Counted from the stretch's first letter, positions 15,571 to 24,087 are shown. The stretch is 37,707 nucleotides of DNA from Bacteroidota bacterium (GCA_039111535.1 JBCCIM010000038.1:1-37707); one strand, 5' to 3'. Notes: generated from the letters alone by a model not told the origin. Made by a program: numbers and translations.

Positions 15571-18426
15571 TCAGTAAATCAACTGAAATTCGGGAAGCAT
15601 AAACAACGCCCACAGGAAATCTTGCAGATCAACTTCGTCAACAGGATCGCCAATGATATCCAGTGCGGCGCGGAGCTCCTTGCGGGTAGGCTCCCGCCCG
15701 AGTGCGGTTTGGTAGATATTGGTTACGAGTGCCTTGCCATCGGTGGCGTACTGGTTGAACCATTGTTGGGCACCTTCACGCAAGGCAGTATTGAAAAAGA
15801 CACCATTGGTTAATTCCAATGCTTGAAGCAAGGTAGCCTGATCGTCGCGGCTTGTGGTCACGTTTTCCCGGGTTGGCCGGCCCAGCGCTTTCATAAACGG
15901 ATCCAGTTTCACGAGTGCGGCGCGTGCAAAGGGCAGCCCGGATGGATCATTGTTGTGTCGAAAATCAAGCAGTTGCCCCCAGTGACTACGGTTGAAGCTT
16001 GCGTATCGGCGTACTTGCGGCCATGTACTGTCATCAAAAGCTGGCTGCTCCCATCCATTTGCGGGCGGTTCAGCAACCGAGCGCCAACTGTCATCGGAAA
16101 TGATTTGTTGTACCGCACCTTTGGGAGAAGTCACTTGCAAACTAAATAGCACGCCGGCCGGATTGGGCAATTCGCCTTCATTCTCGCCGGCAATGGCAAG
16201 GACATTTGTACCCTCAACGAGGTGTTGTTTCAGGTCGAGTCGTTGCACACGCCGCCAGTCTTTGCCTGTTGCGACCGCATTGCCATTCACGTACAGGGTA
16301 AAGCTGTGGTCAACAGCAACCAGGGCTTCAGCCTGTTCAATCGTATCTGCTGTAAGGGTAAATGAGTGCCTGAAATAGCGCTTGCCGGGTTTGGGTAATA
16401 CATCCCGATCCACCACCCGTTCGCGGTGCCAGATCCAGCCGGCCTCGGTGTGCTCGCCTTGCGGGTTAAAAGCTACACCATGGTATACTGGTCCCAATAC
16501 CTGGCTCATGGCGTCTGCAAATTGTTCAGCGGAAAGCCGGCGGCGAGCAGGTCCTTTAAACTGGTAGCCATGGGCCAGCAAATCTTGCTCGGCTTTAACG
16601 GGCACCGACGCAAGCTGGTACGTGTCGGAGGTCATGATCTGCCTGATAAGATGCTTTAGATCTGCTTTGTTGCCGCGAAAGTCTGCTGCAATCCAGTCGA
16701 GTACATCCTGGCTCCATGGTGGGTTGTCCATGGCGTCTACGGGCATAACGATACCGCGGCCCAACAGGCGATCCCAGACGCGGTTGGTGATGGTCCGGTA
16801 CAACCTGCCATTTGCCGGTTGTACAACAACCTCTGCAAGCTGGACCAGCCGCTCTTCAACAGACGATGCGTCTACTTCGCCGAGGCCAGGGTAGATAAAC
16901 GCCGGCTTCGCCATGCGGCCCGTTGGTTTGTCACAACGAAAAACCTGCATGGTAGAATCTGAAAAAATGCTCGCAAACCCATAAGCCTGATCGAGCGTGA
17001 GGTTGCTTACAAAGCTGTTGTGACAAGAAGCACATTTCAGGTTTGTCCCGAGTAAAGACTGCGAGATATTTTGCGCAGCCTGCATCTGTACGCTCTGGCT
17101 GTTGTTAACAAAACCCCGCCACTGTATCCCACGGATGAATCCGCGAGATGCCGCATCGGGGTTTAGCAAGGCGCGTACCATCTGATTGTACGACCAGTTC
17201 TCTTGCAGGGCGGAGTAGAGCCATGTGGTGATTTGTTGCCGGCCTCCCGTGATGAAGCCAGTGCCGGAGTAATCATTGCGGAGTAGATCATTCCAAAAAC
17301 TCAGCCAGTGCTGCGCGTATGCCTCATCACGATTGAGGAGTTCATCAACCAAACGGGTGCGTTTGTCTGGTTGGGTGTCGGCCATGAATGCGCTTATTTC
17401 ATCGGGAGATGGTAGCAGACCGATGACATCCAGGTAGGCGCGCCGGATAAAGGTTGCATCTTCAACCCGATCGGGCCACCTGATGCGTGCTTGTTGAAAA
17501 TACTGATCGACGAGTTTATCGATGGGATGTGTTATGGTGTTGGTTGTCGGAAGGCGTGGCTGGGTGAGCGCCATTTCTGCTTCCGGGAAAACTTTTAGCT
17601 CCGCATCTGCCCAGTGGGCACCCTGGTCAATCCAGAGGCTGATGAGAGCAATTTCCTCACTGCTGAGCCCTTTGCCTTTTTTTGGCATGGCTTCTTCGTG
17701 GTCACGCGGCAAATTGAGCCGGCGGATGATTTCACTGTTGCCGGCATCCCCGGCCACCAGAATGACACCGTTTTCTCCGCCCCGAAAAACATCTTCCTCA
17801 TTATCAAGGATCAGTTCGCCTTCATGTTTCTCCGTGCTGTGGCATTTGTAACATTTGTGTGCAAAGAGGCCGCGTACTTCAAGGTTGAGCTGGTCGAGTT
17901 GTCCGGACGAAAGTTCCTCGTCGTTTACTGCCTGAAAAGCAGACAACAGTTCACCTGCTCTACTGTCAGGCTGATTCCATGGTAATACTTCTGTCAGGTA
18001 TCCTGAACCATGGGTGAGACTCGCCCCAAAGTGTCCGGCAAGCGTAAGGCCAAGTACGCAGATCGCAAATGAAATCCTGTAAATTCGCCAGGCTTCGGGT
18101 TGTTGGGTGCGCGTTTCTTTTCGAAGTAAAACATAGGTGAAGCAGGCAAACACGGCTGTAACGATCCCACTCCATTTATGGAATTGCAACGTATTGCCCG
18201 TATAGCCGCCAGGCAAAGAGAGGAGCCAGCCCAGCACACTGGCTGCTACTGCTGTTCCCGCGCCAATAGCCACCATAGCGTAAATGCCGTCACGAAGTCC
18301 TTCACGAGTGCCGCGAAGAGCCAACAGTTCCAGCAGGAACGCGACAACGAGTAAACCAATAGGAAAATGAACGATCAGCGGATGAAGCCGGCCAAGCAGT
18401 TCCCAAATCCAGTACAGTGCTTCCAT
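15571..18426 (-). CDS. DUF2231-cytochrome-DUF1549/DUF1553 membrane protein with inserted beta domain
   Basis: A 951-residue multi-domain protein. Residues 1-145 form about four membrane segments of DUF2231 type (LHPLIVHFPIGLLVVAFLLELL at the start). A PSCyt1 cytochrome c domain has CYKCH (Cys192, Cys195, His196). DUF1549 follows (about 310-480), with DATFIRRAYLDVIGLLPSPDE and a second CxxCH in NLKCASCHNSF. DUF1553 comes next, with LYRTITNRVWDRLLGRGIVMP and LSAEQFADAMSQVLG. Between DUF1553 blocks lies a galactose-binding-like beta-sandwich (about residues 685-825: FTLTADTIEQAEALVAVDHS, FTLYVNGNAVATGKDW, DDSWRS, WEQPAFDDSTWP). That insertion suggests carbohydrate binding. The domain order implies electron transfer at the membrane tied to an extracytoplasmic sugar-related function. 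It is followed by its DUF1501 partner. Confidence 0.86.
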   Translation of the reverse strand: MEALYWIWELLGRLHPLIVHFPIGLLVVAFLLELLALRGTREGLRDGIYAMVAIGAGTAVAASVLGWLLSLPGGYTGNTLQFHKWSGIVTAVFACFTYVLLRKETRTQQPEAWRIYRISFAICVLGLTLAGHFGASLTHGSGYLTEVLPWNQPDSRAGELLSAFQAVNDEELSSGQLDQLNLEVRGLFAHKCYKCHSTEKHEGELILDNEEDVFRGGENGVILVAGDAGNSEIIRRLNLPRDHEEAMPKKGKGLSSEEIALISLWIDQGAHWADAELKVFPEAEMALTQPRLPTTNTITHPIDKLVDQYFQQARIRWPDRVEDATFIRRAYLDVIGLLPSPDEISAFMADTQPDKRTRLVDELLNRDEAYAQHWLSFWNDLLRNDYSGTGFITGGRQQITTWLYSALQENWSYNQMVRALLNPDAASRGFIRGIQWRGFVNNSQSVQMQAAQNISQSLLGTNLKCASCHNSFVSNLTLDQAYGFASIFSDSTMQVFRCDKPTGRMAKPAFIYPGLGEVDASSVEERLVQLAEVVVQPANGRLYRTITNRVWDRLLGRGIVMPVDAMDNPPWSQDVLDWIAADFRGNKADLKHLIRQIMTSDTYQLASVPVKAEQDLLAHGYQFKGPARRRLSAEQFADAMSQVLGPVYHGVAFNPQGEHTEAGWIWHRERVVDRDVLPKPGKRYFRHSFTLTADTIEQAEALVAVDHSFTLYVNGNAVATGKDWRRVQRLDLKQHLVEGTNVLAIAGENEGELPNPAGVLFSLQVTSPKGAVQQIISDDSWRSVAEPPANGWEQPAFDDSTWPQVRRYASFNRSHWGQLLDFRHNNDPSGLPFARAALVKLDPFMKALGRPTRENVTTSRDDQATLLQALELTNGVFFNTALREGAQQWFNQYATDGKALVTNIYQTALGREPTRKELRAALDIIGDPVDEVDLQDFLWALFMLPEFQLIY

Positions 18427-18509
18427 GGAGGAGTGGGGTTCGGTTTTTTGTACTGTTTATTAAGAAAGTTGATGGGTGAGAAAAGTGCAAGCAGGAAAAA
18501 TTGCGTACA

Positions 18510-18566
18510 AAAAACGGGTTCAGAAATCGCTGTTATTTATAAACAGTCGTCTCTGAACCCGTTTTT
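18510..18566 (-). terminator. Strong bidirectional-type terminator
   Basis: AAAAACGGGTTCAGA (18510-18524) is perfectly complementary to TCTGAACCCGTTTTT (18552-18566), 15 pairs including A- and T-tracts, and the loop holds an inner CTGTT/AACAG stem. It lies downstream of the DUF4097 gene on the minus strand and can terminate that transcript before the next gene's promoter. The symmetric tracts would also stop plus-strand transcription. Confidence 0.75.
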
Positions 18567-18568
18567 GA

Positions 18569-18605
18569 ATGTCGAACACCGAACAAGGAATTTTGAAAGT
18601 TGAAG
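18569..18605. repeat. Dispersed intergenic repeat, copy A
   Basis: TGTCGAACACCGAACAAGG followed by AATTTTGAAAGTTGAAG. It shares the core TCGAACACCGA.CAAGG with stretches at 35742-35779 and 37472-37500. All three lie between genes. The last seven bases (GTTGAAG) are complementary to the heptamer array that follows. Confidence 0.55.
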
Positions 18606-18613
18606 TTTAGATT

Positions 18614-18650
18614 CCTTCAACCTTCAACCTTCAACCTTCAACCTTCAACC
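18614..18650. repeat. Heptamer tandem repeat (CCTTCAA) x5
   Basis: Five perfect copies of CCTTCAA plus CC, 37 nt, directly after the stop codon side of the DUF4097 gene. The heptamer is complementary to GTTGAAG at 18599-18605, so it can form a hairpin in several registers. A slippage-prone microsatellite. Confidence 0.85.
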
Positions 18651-18654
18651 TGTT

Positions 18655-19659
18655 CTAGTTCTCTCTAATTTTAACGCTGCCGCCAGAGGTACGCAGGGTG
18701 AGGAGCGGGCCGCCACCGTTGATTTCGCCCTGGAGTTGGGTTTTCTTGACTGTCCCGCGAACGGCTACAGCAAAGTCGGTGCTCACCGAACCCCCTGAAG
18801 CTTTGGCATCGAGGTCAGCGCGGACGTCGTCGTCCAGGTGGATTGTTACGGAGCCACCGGAGGTTTGCAGGCGCATATCTTCTTTGGGCTGGCCGAGAAT
18901 TTCTGCTTCGATACTGCCGCCGGAAGTTTTCGCGTTTACAGCGCCGGCAATTTCGCGCAGGCGGATGGTGCCGCCGGAGGTATGGGCGTCTACCGTTCCA
19001 TCTACATCGGCGATGCTAATGCTGCCGCCTGATGTTTTGGCATCAATGGCTCCGTCTGCGCCGTCAATGTTGATGCTGCCGCCAGAGGTATGCAAATCCG
19101 CAACAAAACCCAGGCCGCGTCCCTGAATGGAGCCGCCGCTGGTACGTGCTGTTACGCTGCCAGCCAGGTCACGCAATTGGATAGAGCCGCCAGAGGTTTT
19201 CAGGTTTACATCGCCGGCGATATTTTCTGCATGGATGCTGCCGCCAGATGTTTTGAGGTCGACTTCTACATCTTCGGGTACGAGAATCTCATAATGCACT
19301 TTCAGGCTTTTGCGCCAGTTGATGCGTCCGCGAGGTTTGTCGTATTCTCCAATGATTTCCAGGCCCCTGCCTCGTTCGTCAAAAGAGATTTCGTAACGAT
19401 CAAATAGTTTTTCAGCTTCGTTACGGCTTACGTTGTTTACACCTTTGATGATGTTGACAACAACTTCGCTGCCTTTGCTCCCTTCAACAACAACAGAACC
19501 CATATCTGCATCGAGGGTGATCAGGCTTCCATTGGCTACATCAAAGCGTTTGGAGGTAACTTCGTCGTGGTCGTAGTTTTGTGCAAAGGTCGTGGTTGGT
19601 ACAGCAAGGAGGAGGCCGGCAAATACCAGCAACTGTACCATTTGACGTACGTGTCTCAT
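18655..19659 (-). CDS. DUF4097 beta-solenoid surface protein with TSGGS repeats
   Basis: An exported 334-residue protein with a signal peptide (MRHVRQMVQLLVFAGLLLAV, cleavage after TFAQ near 27). Residues about 145-334 contain ten copies of a [TA]SGG[ST][IV] motif spaced roughly 18-25 residues, as in DLKTSGGSIHAEN, ARTSGGSIQGRG, LHTSGGSINIDG and LRTSGGSVKIREN. This is the DUF4097 pattern, expected to form a right-handed beta-solenoid with one Ser-Gly-Gly turn per coil. The N-terminal part (about 28-140) is a beta-rich cap. Family members are called putative adhesins, but the function is not known. The stop lies four bases from the heptamer array, and a strong terminator follows further on. 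It is transcribed alone. Confidence 0.85.
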   Translation of the reverse strand: MRHVRQMVQLLVFAGLLLAVPTTTFAQNYDHDEVTSKRFDVANGSLITLDADMGSVVVEGSKGSEVVVNIIKGVNNVSRNEAEKLFDRYEISFDERGRGLEIIGEYDKPRGRINWRKSLKVHYEILVPEDVEVDLKTSGGSIHAENIAGDVNLKTSGGSIQLRDLAGSVTARTSGGSIQGRGLGFVADLHTSGGSINIDGADGAIDAKTSGGSISIADVDGTVDAHTSGGTIRLREIAGAVNAKTSGGSIEAEILGQPKEDMRLQTSGGSVTIHLDDDVRADLDAKASGGSVSTDFAVAVRGTVKKTQLQGEINGGGPLLTLRTSGGSVKIREN

Positions 19660-19759
19660 GGGAATAAGGGATTATAATGGTTGGTATGGCATATCAGACG
19701 GGTTCCGGAAGTTGTTTGTTACAGCCTCGGATTTAGTGGAGTTGATGGTTGTTGTCACA

Positions 19760-19823
19760 ATACCCTGAAATGAAAATACCCTGAAATGAAAATACCCTGA
19801 AATGAAAATACCCTGAAATGAAA
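19760..19823. repeat. 16-bp tandem repeat x4
   Basis: Four perfect copies of ATACCCTGAAATGAAA (64 nt) in the gap between the Gfo/Idh/MocA gene and the DUF4097 gene. The array directly follows the terminator hairpin of the former on the minus strand, so each copy adds a TTTTCATTT segment to its tail. It could also sit upstream of the DUF4097 promoter. Confidence 0.9.
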
Positions 19824-19860
19824 ATGCAGCACACCGCTGCTTTCGCGCGGTGTGCTGCAT
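19824..19860 (-). terminator. Perfect 14-bp hairpin terminator after Gfo/Idh/MocA gene
   Basis: ATGCAGCACACCGC (19824-19837) and GCGGTGTGCTGCAT (19847-19860) form 14 perfect GC-rich pairs round a nine-base loop. On the minus strand it starts 27 nt after the stop of the oxidoreductase gene and runs into TTTCATTTCAGGG, a short T-rich tail. A strong intrinsic terminator. Confidence 0.7.
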
Positions 19861-19887
19861 GACAGTGTTGTACTAAACGAACGAGGA

Positions 19888-21387
19888 TTAAACTTCCCAG
19901 CCTTTTCTGTAGTTGCGCTTCAGTAAGGCATTGGCTTCGGGGACGTTGGTAATCTTCATGTTCTCGTGGTCCCATTCGAGTCGCTTGCCGGTCTGGATTG
20001 CAACCGTAGCCAGGCAGGTAGCCTCAGCAAGATCTTGCACATTGATGAAACTGCCGCGCGATTGCCGTCCTTCTTTGATCGCATTCATGTACTCGTCTGT
20101 GGCGCCAACCACATCTTTTCCATCTCGGAGCTTCGGCATAGAACCTTCGAGCGCCTTCATGCGGCCTTCCGGCAATAGCTTGAATCGCCGGCCATGGAAG
20201 TCGCCCAGAATGGCGCCGTATTCTCCGATATAGAGCATGCCTTCGTCGGCGAGCTCCTCATTCGATCCCAGCATACTTGCCGGAATAAAGGGCTTCATGC
20301 CGCCATCATACCAGTAAATATCCATGTCGGCATGTTTGAGATGTACCGTGCTCGCATTCGGGAAGGCTACTTCGGAGCGCCGCCATTGTGACTGGTTACC
20401 TACAATCACAGCGCTGGTAGAGACATTGGCCTGCACGCTCATAACCGGACCGGGGTTCAAGATCCGGTAGGTGCGCCACAGGCTGTAATTACCCATATCC
20501 CCAAAACAACCGCTACCAAAGTCGAACCAGCCGCGGAAGAGGGCGTGGGTGTAGTCGAGATGGTAGGGCCGGTCGGGTACCGGGCCGAGCCAGAGGTCCC
20601 AGTTCATGCCTCTGGGTACCTTCATTTTTTCTGTTGGGTTTTCCATCCATCCCTGCGGCCAAATCGGGCGATTAGACCAGTTGTGGACTTCTGTAACCTT
20701 GCCAATGACACCAGACTGAATCCATTCTTTGAGCTGATGGTGCTCCGGATCATTGATCCATGCCATTAAATGTGTGGTCACACCGGTTTCTTTCGCTGTA
20801 TTGACCGATTGGCGAACCTCGTGCATCGTGTTAGCGAGGGATTTATGCGCTACCACATGTTTGCCGGCTTTCATTGAGGCAATATTGATAACCCCGTGCA
20901 AATGCTCTGGCGTCATGTCGATGACAAGATCTATGTCATTGTCTTCAGCCAGCATTTCCCGATAGTCTTCATAAGTTTTCAGCCCTTTGTAATCACCGAT
21001 GCCACGGATGTTGGCGTAGTACGACTCAATCAACTCTTTGCCTGCTTCACGGCCGGCCCGGATTCCGTTCTTTGAGCCCCATCTGGGGTTTTTGATAAAT
21101 TTGCGGACCTGGTCTCGCGTGTAATGCGGCCCCCAATCACGATAGTCGTCGCTATCTTTGTTGGGGTCACAGACTGCTGCAAGATGGAGGTCTTCACGCG
21201 GTAGCCAGTCACTCATAAGCTGGCGTAGCGCCTGGCATCCTGAGCCAACAAGGGCTGCGTTTATTTTGTCACTTGGGGCGACGAAGCCCGGCCCGCCTAG
21301 GACTTTGCGGGGTAATACGGTAATGGTGGATGCCGCGGCGGCAGTGCCGAGAAACTGCCGGCGGTTGATGTTTTTGTTGGTAGGCAT
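19888..21387 (-). CDS. Tat-exported Gfo/Idh/MocA-family oxidoreductase
   Basis: A 499-residue NAD(P)- or tightly cofactor-bound sugar oxidoreductase of the Gfo/Idh/MocA family. NRRQFLGTAAAASTITVLP is a twin-arginine signal, so it should fold with cofactor in the cytoplasm and act outside. The Rossmann start is INAALVGSGCQALRQL, and DLVIDMTPEHLHGVINIASMKAGKHVVAHKSLANTMHEVR carries the region that is EKP in most members. Here it reads HKS: Lys kept, Pro lost. The catalytic region WFDFGSGCFGDMGNYSLWRTYRI holds the usual GGG.L.D.G.H counterpart, with Asp present. Exported members oxidise sugars at C3 and can feed DUF1080-type hydrolases (inference). A strong terminator follows it. A 285-nt divergent gap upstream holds a 16-bp palindrome. 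Confidence 0.86.
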   Translation of the reverse strand: MPTNKNINRRQFLGTAAAASTITVLPRKVLGGPGFVAPSDKINAALVGSGCQALRQLMSDWLPREDLHLAAVCDPNKDSDDYRDWGPHYTRDQVRKFIKNPRWGSKNGIRAGREAGKELIESYYANIRGIGDYKGLKTYEDYREMLAEDNDIDLVIDMTPEHLHGVINIASMKAGKHVVAHKSLANTMHEVRQSVNTAKETGVTTHLMAWINDPEHHQLKEWIQSGVIGKVTEVHNWSNRPIWPQGWMENPTEKMKVPRGMNWDLWLGPVPDRPYHLDYTHALFRGWFDFGSGCFGDMGNYSLWRTYRILNPGPVMSVQANVSTSAVIVGNQSQWRRSEVAFPNASTVHLKHADMDIYWYDGGMKPFIPASMLGSNEELADEGMLYIGEYGAILGDFHGRRFKLLPEGRMKALEGSMPKLRDGKDVVGATDEYMNAIKEGRQSRGSFINVQDLAEATCLATVAIQTGKRLEWDHENMKITNVPEANALLKRNYRKGWEV

Positions 21388-21507
21388 AGCGATTCTTTTT
21401 GCCGTTTTGGTGGATTACGTGCTTTTGAGCGGTATACCTACAGTTTACTAATTTTTATTTGAGGATTCACCCCTCATCGATATCTCGTGTTTTTTTGGCA
21501 ATTTTAG

Positions 21508-21523
21508 TGTTCGAATTCGAACA
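21508..21523. promoter_or_regulatory. Perfect 16-bp palindrome, operator candidate
   Basis: TGTTCGAATTCGAACA is a perfect 16-base palindrome in the 285-nt gap between the divergently transcribed oxidoreductase (start 21387) and permease (start 21673). It is 121 bases upstream of one and 150 of the other. A dimeric regulator site is the simplest reading; no regulator gene is nearby. A small TGAGG/CCTCA dyad lies at 21460-21476. Confidence 0.45.
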
Positions 21524-21672
21524 TTATCTGTATTGCTACCGTACAGCGAAAAGGGTGAAAATTGGGCTGTATGTGGCTTTTTTCCTGTTTTAAGGCCGAT
21601 TTTAGCTACTGGCACATATATTGAAAGTCCGAGTGATGTATGCTGCCACACACGGTCCAAGTCGAGAGTCCC

Positions 21673-24087
21673 ATGCTGAAAAACTATTTCAAAATCGCCA
21701 TTCGCACGCTGGTCAAACACCGTGGCTACGCATTGATCAACATCCTTGGGCTGGCCATCGGCCTGACATGCTTTATTCTTATAAGCCTGTTGGTCCGCTT
21801 TGAGTTGAGCTACGATGGTTTTCACGATAAGTCTGATCAGATTTACCGCATCGTTCGGGACATTCCGGGTAAAGATTTCCTGGGCAGCAATCTGTGGACT
21901 GCTTCGCCGGCACCCCTGGATGCTGCACTGGTTGAGGAGTTTCCAGAGGTTGAATCCGCAACCAAACTCTCTAAAGCCAGCGCGCTGATTCAAAAAGACC
22001 AGGCCGGCTTTTTTGAAAACGGCATTTTTACCACCAACACATTTTTTGATGTTTTTACATTCCCGCTGGTTCATGGGGATGCTACATCCGCACTCCGCGA
22101 CCCAGGTGCAATAGTACTCACCCGGTCGCTTGCTGAAAAACATTTTGGCGATGCCAATCCTGTTGGGCAAACGCTCCTGGTATCGCTGGATGGTGAACAC
22201 TTTAATGGCATTAACGCCATGACCGTAACTGGTGTGGTAGAGGATGTGCCAGCCAATAGCCATTTTACGTTTAGCTTTTTGGTGCCCGTGTCGAGTTCTC
22301 GTGAAAACGTGAACTACATCGATCGCTGGGACAGCAACAGTTATCTAACCTACCTGACACTCGCAAAAGGACAGGGTCCTGATGCCCTGACGGAGAAGTT
22401 GGGCGTAATCAATACCAAACACGTCCTGCAGGAACGGTACTACCAGGAGAATCCGGACAAAATTGAACAGTTCCTTTTGCAACCACTTGGTGATATTCAC
22501 CTCTATTCCGATGTAAACGGTGAGTTTAGTGTAGGGGGGGATGGCAGGTACGTTTTCCTGTTTTCTTTCATTGCCCTAATGATTTTGTTGATTGCCTGTA
22601 TTAACTACATCAATCTGGCAACTGCCCGCGCCTCTACGCGGGCCATGGAAGTTGGCGTTCGTAAAGTGATGGGCGCCCAGAAGCGGCAGTTGATTGGACA
22701 ATTTATGAGCGAGGCCCTTGTGCCGGCGCTTATCGCATTGGCGATAGCCATCCAGCTTGTTGTGGTTCTGCTCCCCACTTTTGGTGAATTGACAGCGCGC
22801 GCGTTGACGCTCGACGTGACCAACAACAGCCTGTTTTTGTTTACGCTGGTGCTTATCGGCTTATGTGTGGGGATTCTGGCCGGCAGTTACCCTGCCCTGA
22901 TGATGTCCCGATTTAGTTCAGTCGGTATGATGAAAGGCATATTGAAAAACCGGAAAAGCAAAACTGATCTGCGTAATGCGCTTGTTGTTGTGCAGTTTAC
23001 GATTAGCATTATGCTCATTATCGGCACCGTGGTCATCCAGCGGCAGCTGCATTATATGCAAAATGCCCAAATTGGGGTAGACCGTGAGCAGGTGGTTGTT
23101 ATTGAGATTAAAGATCGTGAACTATACCGGCAATATGAGCCGCTGAAGGAGACGTTGGAGCGCTTTCCACATATTCGGGCGGTTACAGCGGCTCAGACAA
23201 ATCCTACTTCCATCGATGCCGCAACCCTGGTGCAGAATGAATATGTGCCGGCTGAAGAAGGTGTTATGGTATATCGGTCTGCCATTCAACCCGGATACAT
23301 TGATCTGTTTGGTATCGAGATGCTCGAGGGGCGGACCTTTGATGCGGCGCGCGCAACAGATGAAGCATCAGCCTTGATCATCAATGAGACGATGATGCAC
23401 CAACTTGGATGGGAAACGGCAATCGGAAAGTATTTACCGTTCAGGGGGCGCGAAGAAATTGTGGGCGTGATGAAAGATTTTAATTTCCATTCATTCCGGC
23501 AGCAGGTCGCGCCCCTGGTGCTGTATCTGGAAACGGACTGGTGGTTTCCTTATCAGAAAATGTTTGTAAAAGCCGGCACCCAGAACATGCCGGAAACCAT
23601 CGCTTTCTTGCAGGAGACCATGGCGGCGTTCTCGCCGGCTTATCCCTTCGACTATTATTTTCTCGACGATGCCTATAACCAGCTCTACCAGACGGAAACG
23701 CGCCTGGGCAAGCTGCTCAATTACTTTACCGTTCTGGCGCTGTGTATAGCGTTTATGGGCTTGCTGGGGCTGGCTACATTTACTGTGCAGCAACGCACCA
23801 AGGAAATTGGCGTCCGTAAAGTGCTTGGTGCTTCTCTGATAGATATTTTGTTGATGCTCTCTCAAGATTTTACCCGGTTGGTTGTTGTGGCGTTTGTGCT
23901 TGCTGCGCCGGTAGGGTACTTCGTGCTGCGGGGATGGCTGGATGGCTTTGCCTACCGTATCCCGCTTGGGGTTGGCACGTTTGTGTTGGCCGGCCTATCT
24001 GTCCTGGTGTTGACCTGGCTCACGGTTGGTTACCAGTCACTGAGCGCTGCACTCGCTAACCCTGTTTCCAGCCTCCGCCATGATTAG
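21673..24087 (+). CDS. MacB/FtsX-type ABC transporter permease, duplicated FtsX
   Basis: An 804-residue permease of the MacB/FtsX type common in Bacteroidota and Rhodothermota. MLKNYFKIAIRTLVKHRGYALINILGLAIG is the signature N-terminus with the first membrane helix. A periplasmic MacB_PCD-like domain (about 50-270) follows, then three helices of the first FtsX domain, with the cytoplasmic loop TRAMEVGVRKVMGAQKRQLI near 330. A second periplasmic domain starts after RNALVVVQFTISIMLIIGTVVI, and the last FtsX domain has QQRTKEIGVRKVLGASLIDILLMLSQDFTRLVVVAF. The frame opens at 21640, but ATG 21673 is preferred since it gives the standard MLKNY start with GAGAG before it. No ATPase gene is in view, so its MacB-like partner lies elsewhere. 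Substrates could be peptides or lipoproteins. Confidence 0.88.
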   Translation: MLKNYFKIAIRTLVKHRGYALINILGLAIGLTCFILISLLVRFELSYDGFHDKSDQIYRIVRDIPGKDFLGSNLWTASPAPLDAALVEEFPEVESATKLSKASALIQKDQAGFFENGIFTTNTFFDVFTFPLVHGDATSALRDPGAIVLTRSLAEKHFGDANPVGQTLLVSLDGEHFNGINAMTVTGVVEDVPANSHFTFSFLVPVSSSRENVNYIDRWDSNSYLTYLTLAKGQGPDALTEKLGVINTKHVLQERYYQENPDKIEQFLLQPLGDIHLYSDVNGEFSVGGDGRYVFLFSFIALMILLIACINYINLATARASTRAMEVGVRKVMGAQKRQLIGQFMSEALVPALIALAIAIQLVVVLLPTFGELTARALTLDVTNNSLFLFTLVLIGLCVGILAGSYPALMMSRFSSVGMMKGILKNRKSKTDLRNALVVVQFTISIMLIIGTVVIQRQLHYMQNAQIGVDREQVVVIEIKDRELYRQYEPLKETLERFPHIRAVTAAQTNPTSIDAATLVQNEYVPAEEGVMVYRSAIQPGYIDLFGIEMLEGRTFDAARATDEASALIINETMMHQLGWETAIGKYLPFRGREEIVGVMKDFNFHSFRQQVAPLVLYLETDWWFPYQKMFVKAGTQNMPETIAFLQETMAAFSPAYPFDYYFLDDAYNQLYQTETRLGKLLNYFTVLALCIAFMGLLGLATFTVQQRTKEIGVRKVLGASLIDILLMLSQDFTRLVVVAFVLAAPVGYFVLRGWLDGFAYRIPLGVGTFVLAGLSVLVLTWLTVGYQSLSAALANPVSSLRHD

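Noticed and set aside
21448-22263. 271-residue minus-strand frame
   Set aside because: Lies across the permease start and its promoter region; no signal, motif or ribosome site.
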